Assembly (NCBI GenBank): GCA_049116335.1
Contig: JAGDYZ010000046.1
Coordinates: forward strand, 26,298 to 90,297
DNA length: 64,000 nt
Source: CANMIH01 sp049116335
GTDB lineage: Bacteria > Pseudomonadota > Alphaproteobacteria > Rhodobacterales > Rhodobacteraceae
Direction of reading: 5' to 3'
Shown here: piece after piece, positions 60,120-64,000 of the stretch
Layout: each line of letters begins with the position of its first letter
How positions within the stretch are numbered: the first letter of the stretch is position 1
The notes under the pieces: generated by a model
The model's input: only the letters and a program-made list of their open reading frames with translations
What the model was told of the DNA's origin: nothing
The model's database searches: none
Program-made: the position numbers and the translations under genes

Positions 60120-61502
60120 TTAGAAGGAGGAGCGCAGCCCAAGACGTAGGCCAAATTCATCTGCATCATATTGATCGAAATCGGATTCGGTCTGACGTGC
60201 TGTGACGGTCACAGTCGGCATGAACCCATACATTTCGAAGTCACGCAGGGTGGCGGTCGCGGCAATCTCGGCGCTGACGTCTTGTCGATCCTGTCCGGCA
60301 ATCGGCCCTTGATCATAGGTGCGTTTGCTTAGGTTTAACCCCAATCCGAGATCCATGGACAAAATGGGGCGGCCAAACGACCACTGTGCGCCGATGCCGG
60401 TCTCCTGGAACTCAAGATTGATATCGTCAGAAGAGCTGCTCTGTCCCTGTACACTGAGCGTGAGGCGATTGTTTTCACCAACGATGCGCATCCAAGACAG
60501 GGCGACCCGTCCTTTGAGGGCATCTTGGGATGAGGTGACGGCGGATCTGTCCTGACGGGCGCCAGCTGTCAGGCGAAAGCTTTGGGTTTGCCCGGCCCAG
60601 GTCTGGGTTGCTTCCAGATCGGTGTACCGGGTGTAGGGTGCGTTGCCGTGCCAAGTTTGTCCCAGCGCGGCGCTGAGCTGAAACGGGGTGGCTTCCTGGC
60701 CACCAGTGCGCCCCCGATGAACCAATCGGGCTTGAACATCCGCAAAGCTGAAATCCGATCCCTTAGCCGTAGGAGCCAGAGCCTTGGCGCTGCTGGAAAG
60801 GGTATAAGATCGTTGCGACGCGCTTAATTGCAGATCTGTCTGGTTCTGTCCCGGCGTGTGACGCAGGCGATAACGGCCAGCAAGGCCAACGAGAAACTCG
60901 GTTCCAGAGAGGGCGCGGCCTGTGCCGGAAAGTTCGGCTTCTACAACACCAAAGATGGGGAGCTCGAAGACCCCCGTGCTTCTCTTTGAACCATTGTTGA
61001 TGTTGGACACCGGAGACACGGCGAGCTGAAAATTGAGATTCAACCGGTTACGTGCGCGGACATACCTGAAATCTTCCCGCGCCACCGCAGCATGACCCTG
61101 TGTGGGCGCGTGTTCCGCAGCACGGCGCAGCCAGAACTGTGCCATGGTGCGGTTGCCGGAACTTGCCAGAACCTGAGCGCGGGCCATGGCAGCCCCATAT
61201 TTTTGGGTGTCATTTTGCGCGTGTTGCCAAGCAAGACGTGCGGTGGTGCGGGCTTTGGAAAACTGGCCGGTCAACCGTTCAAGTTGCGACAGTACCGTCA
61301 GCGCCTGACTGTCTTCACCGTCACGCTCCAACAAAGCCAAAGCCGCCTGAAAAGCGACATCAAAGTGCCCTTGTTCAAAGGCCCGCTGCGCGGCTGCGCG
61401 TAGGTCGTCGGGGCTCAGTTTTTGCGGTTCCGCGACGCCAGGGACGACCAAACACAACGACACCGCAAAACCAAAGAGAAGCTGCCTGAGCAAGGTGCTC
61501 AT
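60120..61502 (-). CDS. SLAM-like outer-membrane protein (TPR plus DUF560 beta-barrel)
   Basis: 460 residues: signal peptide (about 1-24), an alpha-helical region with TPR-like repeats (about 28-150), then a region rich in amphipathic strands to the end (about 155-460) closing in Phe, as outer-membrane barrels do. This is the layout of Slam (surface lipoprotein assembly modulator, DUF560), which moves lipoproteins to the cell surface. A candidate substrate lipoprotein gene lies 13 bases upstream in the same operon. I assign it by architecture and context. Confidence 0.82.
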   Translation of the reverse strand: MSTLLRQLLFGFAVSLCLVVPGVAEPQKLSPDDLRAAAQRAFEQGHFDVAFQAALALLERDGEDSQALTVLSQLERLTGQFSKARTTARLAWQHAQNDTQKYGAAMARAQVLASSGNRTMAQFWLRRAAEHAPTQGHAAVAREDFRYVRARNRLNLNFQLAVSPVSNINNGSKRSTGVFELPIFGVVEAELSGTGRALSGTEFLVGLAGRYRLRHTPGQNQTDLQLSASQRSYTLSSSAKALAPTAKGSDFSFADVQARLVHRGRTGGQEATPFQLSAALGQTWHGNAPYTRYTDLEATQTWAGQTQSFRLTAGARQDRSAVTSSQDALKGRVALSWMRIVGENNRLTLSVQGQSSSSDDINLEFQETGIGAQWSFGRPILSMDLGLGLNLSKRTYDQGPIAGQDRQDVSAEIAATATLRDFEMYGFMPTVTVTARQTESDFDQYDADEFGLRLGLRSSF

Positions 61503-61515
61503 GGGGGTGCTCCCG

Positions 61516-62583
61516 TCAATTCCGGGTCACGATAAACCCACCGGTTTCGCGAACGGTCCCCCCGTTTGCGATGGAGGTTGTGCTAAACTCGGACACGACG
61601 ATGCCGACAATTTCCCCGCCGGTAGGGCTCGAATGATCCCCAGACATGACGGCGTAGTACTTGCCGCTTTCAAGTTGCGTGCCATCCGACAGTGATGAAA
61701 AAGCTTCTCCCGAGAATTCACCATTGGCGTCCATAACATCAGGACCAATTTTGAACTGCAGCACCGGTAGCTCGGTGACCGAAAATTCGGTGTTGTCAGT
61801 GTCTAATGCAGTGATCACAGAGGCGGTGATATCCGTGCCAGAGCTGTCAAAGATCCGCCGATTTGTGACCCTCCCCCTGACGGCATTTTCACAGGCACCG
61901 CTTCCCGATGTACAGTTGCCGCTGAACCCGCCATAGTCGATGTCTATCGACATGGTCCCATCAACATAGCGTAAGCCGCCCGAGCCATTTGCGTCTTGAA
62001 TGCCGGCATAGTCGCCGATGTAGGTGGCTTGACCCGAGGTTGGTAGAGCGACCCCATTGTTGCGCTGATACATAAACCCACCAAACCCGTAATCCGCATA
62101 TCCGCCGGTGCGAACAATTGCGAATTCGGTGTTACCACTGGCGCTAACAGCATAGAGCGCGCGATACATGTCTTGGGTAATTGGGGTGCCCGTTCCAAAA
62201 TCCGGAACGCTTGCAGGCTGCTCATATAATGCGAAGTTGGTGGCGAGCGATGCGGGGCTTGTGCTGCGTGTAAAGACGGTGCCCGGAGGCTGGTTGCCGT
62301 CAAAGGGGAGGCCCTGCACTGTGAAGGTGTCATTGGTTGAATCGTGGGTAAAGCCATTGGCAAAGCCGTTGCCATAGTCGGCCTGACCTGCGGTGCCCTT
62401 GGCCTCCAATCGCTGAATGGCCCCCCCTGGTGTTGGGTTCTGGGTGCCGGGCAAAATGGTTGTGGTCGGGGTTGTCGTACCACCACCAGAACTGGCTGCT
62501 GTCTGTAACGGATTGCCTCCGCTGCCCCCACAACTTGCAAGGGCCAGCACGGTGATAGCCACCCCGGCGGTACGAATATTCAT
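61516..62583 (-). CDS. Surface lipoprotein with TbpB-like barrel domain, probable SLAM substrate
   Basis: 355 residues. Lipobox LASC (Cys18), then a flexible Gly/Thr/Pro-rich linker (about 19-55), and beta-rich mature domains. The C-terminal part (about 235-355) with the GEFSGEAFS, GKYYAVMSGDHSS and GGEIVGIVVSE segments fits the eight-strand barrel domain of TbpB-like lipoproteins, where an outward-facing G-rich strand order is usual. It is co-transcribed with the SLAM-like gene. Ligand unknown; haem, iron or cobalamin are the usual themes. Confidence 0.8.
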   Translation of the reverse strand: MNIRTAGVAITVLALASCGGSGGNPLQTAASSGGGTTTPTTTILPGTQNPTPGGAIQRLEAKGTAGQADYGNGFANGFTHDSTNDTFTVQGLPFDGNQPPGTVFTRSTSPASLATNFALYEQPASVPDFGTGTPITQDMYRALYAVSASGNTEFAIVRTGGYADYGFGGFMYQRNNGVALPTSGQATYIGDYAGIQDANGSGGLRYVDGTMSIDIDYGGFSGNCTSGSGACENAVRGRVTNRRIFDSSGTDITASVITALDTDNTEFSVTELPVLQFKIGPDVMDANGEFSGEAFSSLSDGTQLESGKYYAVMSGDHSSPTGGEIVGIVVSEFSTTSIANGGTVRETGGFIVTRN

Positions 62584-62874
62584 GCTGCTGCCTCAAAGAT
62601 TATTGAGTTATTGTTTTGTCCGAAGGTCTTGCCCGACTGAGCGAAAGTCAATCTTGATTGATGTGGGCCCTCCCTTTTTTCCTGACTGTGTTGTCGCTGG
62701 GTCTCCACCGGGTTTCGTTGACAGTAGACGATGTGGTGGATGGGTTCGGCGACAATTCCATATCTAGCCCTCCCAGGGTTCCTGTGATGTAATGGAATCT
62801 GGCCTGTGGGGCCAAAGCGGGGCGACGGTTGTTGTGTCCAACAAGAATCTGGTTTGAAGAAAAGGGTCAGCGGC
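62584..62874. other. Intergenic region between the SLP-like gene and thyA
   Basis: 291 bases with no gene. A -35-like TTGACA occurs at about 62720 on the plus strand, but no convincing -10 follows at the right distance. No clear terminator or RNA structure seen. Confidence 0.5.
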
Positions 62875-63771
62875 ATGCGGCATCCAGAATATCAGTACCT
62901 TGATCTGCTTGAGCAGGTGTTGGAGCGTGGGGATGAACGCAAGGACCGCACCGGCGTCGGCACCCGGTCCATTTTTGGGTCCATGGTCCGTTTTGATCTG
63001 TCTGATGGCACAATGCCCATTCTAACCACCAAACGGGTGTACTGGAAAACCGCCATCAAAGAGATGCTGTGGTTTCTGACGGGCAAGACGAACATCCAAG
63101 ATCTTCTGCGGGAGAACGTCAAAATCTGGAGCGACTGGCCTCTTGCCAAATATCGCGCTGAAACCGGCGATGAGATTTCGCAGGCGGATTTTGAACAGCG
63201 CGTCTTGGACGATGATGCCTTTGCGCAGCGCTGGGGGGATCTTGGGCCGGTTTACGGCAAGCAATGGCGCCGGTGGCGTGGTGCGGACGGGCAGGACTAT
63301 GATCAGATTGCAGATCTGATTGAAACACTGCGCCATAATCCGGCGAGCCGCCGGATGTTGTTTCACGGCTGGAACGTGGCCGAGTTGGACAGCATGGCGC
63401 TGCCACCTTGCCACATGGTGTACCAGTATCATGTGACCTCCGATGGTCGATTGAACTGCCTGTTGTTCCAGCGGTCGGTGGATCTTCTTCTCGGGGCGGC
63501 GTTTAACTATGTGGGTGCCGCTGCGTTGCAACTGATGCTGGCCCAGCAGGCCGGGCTGCGTCCGGGGGAATTGGTCTGGGTCGGGGGGGACACACATCTT
63601 TATCTCAACCACATCGATCAAGCCAGACTTCAGATCGCCCGCGAACCCCGTCCGCTCCCCAAAGTGTCCCTGTCGCGCAAACCTGAAACGATCGATGGGT
63701 ATCGGATCGAGGATTTTCAGGTTGAAGGCTATACGCCGCATGATGCGATTAAGGCGGATGTCGCGGTGTGA
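62875..63771 (+). CDS. thyA: Thymidylate synthase
   Basis: Makes dTMP from dUMP with methylene-tetrahydrofolate. 298 residues from the ATG at 62875 (MRHPEYQYLD); the longer reading from 62806 has a non-family leader. Catalytic Cys179 in LPPCHM, phosphate-binding Arg25 (KDRTG) and Arg159/Arg160, and folate loop GGDTHLYLNH. About 34 residues longer than E. coli ThyA because of an insertion near 93-118, a known variation. Confidence 0.96.
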   Translation: MRHPEYQYLDLLEQVLERGDERKDRTGVGTRSIFGSMVRFDLSDGTMPILTTKRVYWKTAIKEMLWFLTGKTNIQDLLRENVKIWSDWPLAKYRAETGDEISQADFEQRVLDDDAFAQRWGDLGPVYGKQWRRWRGADGQDYDQIADLIETLRHNPASRRMLFHGWNVAELDSMALPPCHMVYQYHVTSDGRLNCLLFQRSVDLLLGAAFNYVGAAALQLMLAQQAGLRPGELVWVGGDTHLYLNHIDQARLQIAREPRPLPKVSLSRKPETIDGYRIEDFQVEGYTPHDAIKADVAV

Positions 63772-64000
63772 CGCCGCATGAAGATGTTTATGCACGTGGA
63801 TGACGAGGACGGTTTTTCATTGGGTGTATATATAGTGTGTTGAGAGTTTTTGATTTGGATTTGGTGTCTGCAAGAAAGTTTTGAGAAAGTGGAAAAAGGG
63901 GGAAAGAATCGCTTGCGGAGCTCTGCGCTTAGCCGTAGAACCCCCTTCACCGGCGGCGCTGAGGTGTTGTTGGTAGATCTAGAGAGGCAGTTGAGCGGGT
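63772..64000. other. AT-richer end region, possible promoter
   Basis: 229 bases to the window edge. Contains a TATATATAGT stretch near 63829 and several T-rich runs, possibly the promoter of a gene beyond the window. No complete gene seen. Confidence 0.4.

Noticed and set aside
1..64000. Mobile elements, prophage genes, CRISPR arrays, tRNA or rRNA genes
   Set aside because: I looked for transposase or integrase motifs, phage structural genes, regularly spaced repeats and tRNA-like structures in the gaps and found none convincing.

Overview
The window reads as chromosome of a marine alphaproteobacterium of the Rhodobacteraceae, probably the Roseobacter group (Leisingera/Phaeobacter/Ruegeria-like). 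This rests on high GC coding bias, dense translationally coupled operons, the mix of LIV-type and Opp-type ABC uptake systems, the alphaproteobacterial DinB with an N-terminal zinc motif, and a two-gene organophosphonate oxygenase cassette of the kind described from Leisingera. I see no insertion sequence, prophage, CRISPR array, rRNA or tRNA gene, and no broken gene except the first one, which is cut by the window edge.

Layout. 1-2.6 kb: end of a ribose-type sugar ABC transporter (ATPase, permease, binding protein). 2.7-7.3 kb: agmatinase-like ureohydrolase, folA, a LysR regulator divergent from urate hydroxylase puuD, and a CDP-alcohol phosphatidyltransferase. 7.3-10.3 kb: mutL and rmuC. 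10.6-16.3 kb: the pyruvate dehydrogenase operon aceE-aceF-lpd, with a strong terminator and an array of 9-bp-phased heptamers behind it. 16.4-24.5 kb: housekeeping genes (DUF3775, SDR, dinB, SPFH/NfeD pair, NUDIX, pyrF, a small unknown, clpB). 24.5-26.9 kb: a SoxR regulon with soxR, a near-textbook SoxR box, a DUF1330 gene and an MFS exporter. 26.9-31.5 kb: DUF302, an FMN glutamate-synthase-like protein, msrPQ and ribosomal protein L25. 31.6-32.7 kb: an orphan Wza-like export lipoprotein.

33.0-42.2 kb is an eleven-gene, mostly overlapping operon: LIV-type ABC transporter, alpha/beta hydrolase, TetR regulator, crotonase-fold protein, acyl-CoA ligase and two MaoC-like hotdog proteins. Its promoter carries a perfect 20-bp palindrome. 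It looks like a complete uptake, CoA-activation and CoA-processing route for an unidentified acid. 42.3-43.8 kb holds an inositol-monophosphatase family enzyme and a 2H phosphoesterase. 43.9-53.7 kb is an alpha-galactoside-type locus: GH4 glycosidase, AraC regulator and an Opp-type importer, ending in a flavin-dependent (tryptophan) halogenase family gene coupled to the transporter ATPase.

53.8-64 kb: an M48 protease lipoprotein; a tmpA/tmpB-like pair divergent from a LysR regulator, predicted to break the C-P bond of 2-(trimethylammonio)ethylphosphonate and give glycine betaine and phosphate; an LdtR-like MarR regulator; a gloA-DUF1194-DUF1194 operon; a surface-lipoprotein/SLAM-like pair; and thyA. 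The most interesting loci are the SLAM-like pair, the halogenase-tailed glycoside cluster, the tmpAB-like cassette, the orphan CoA-catabolic operon with its palindrome, and the SoxR-controlled exporter.
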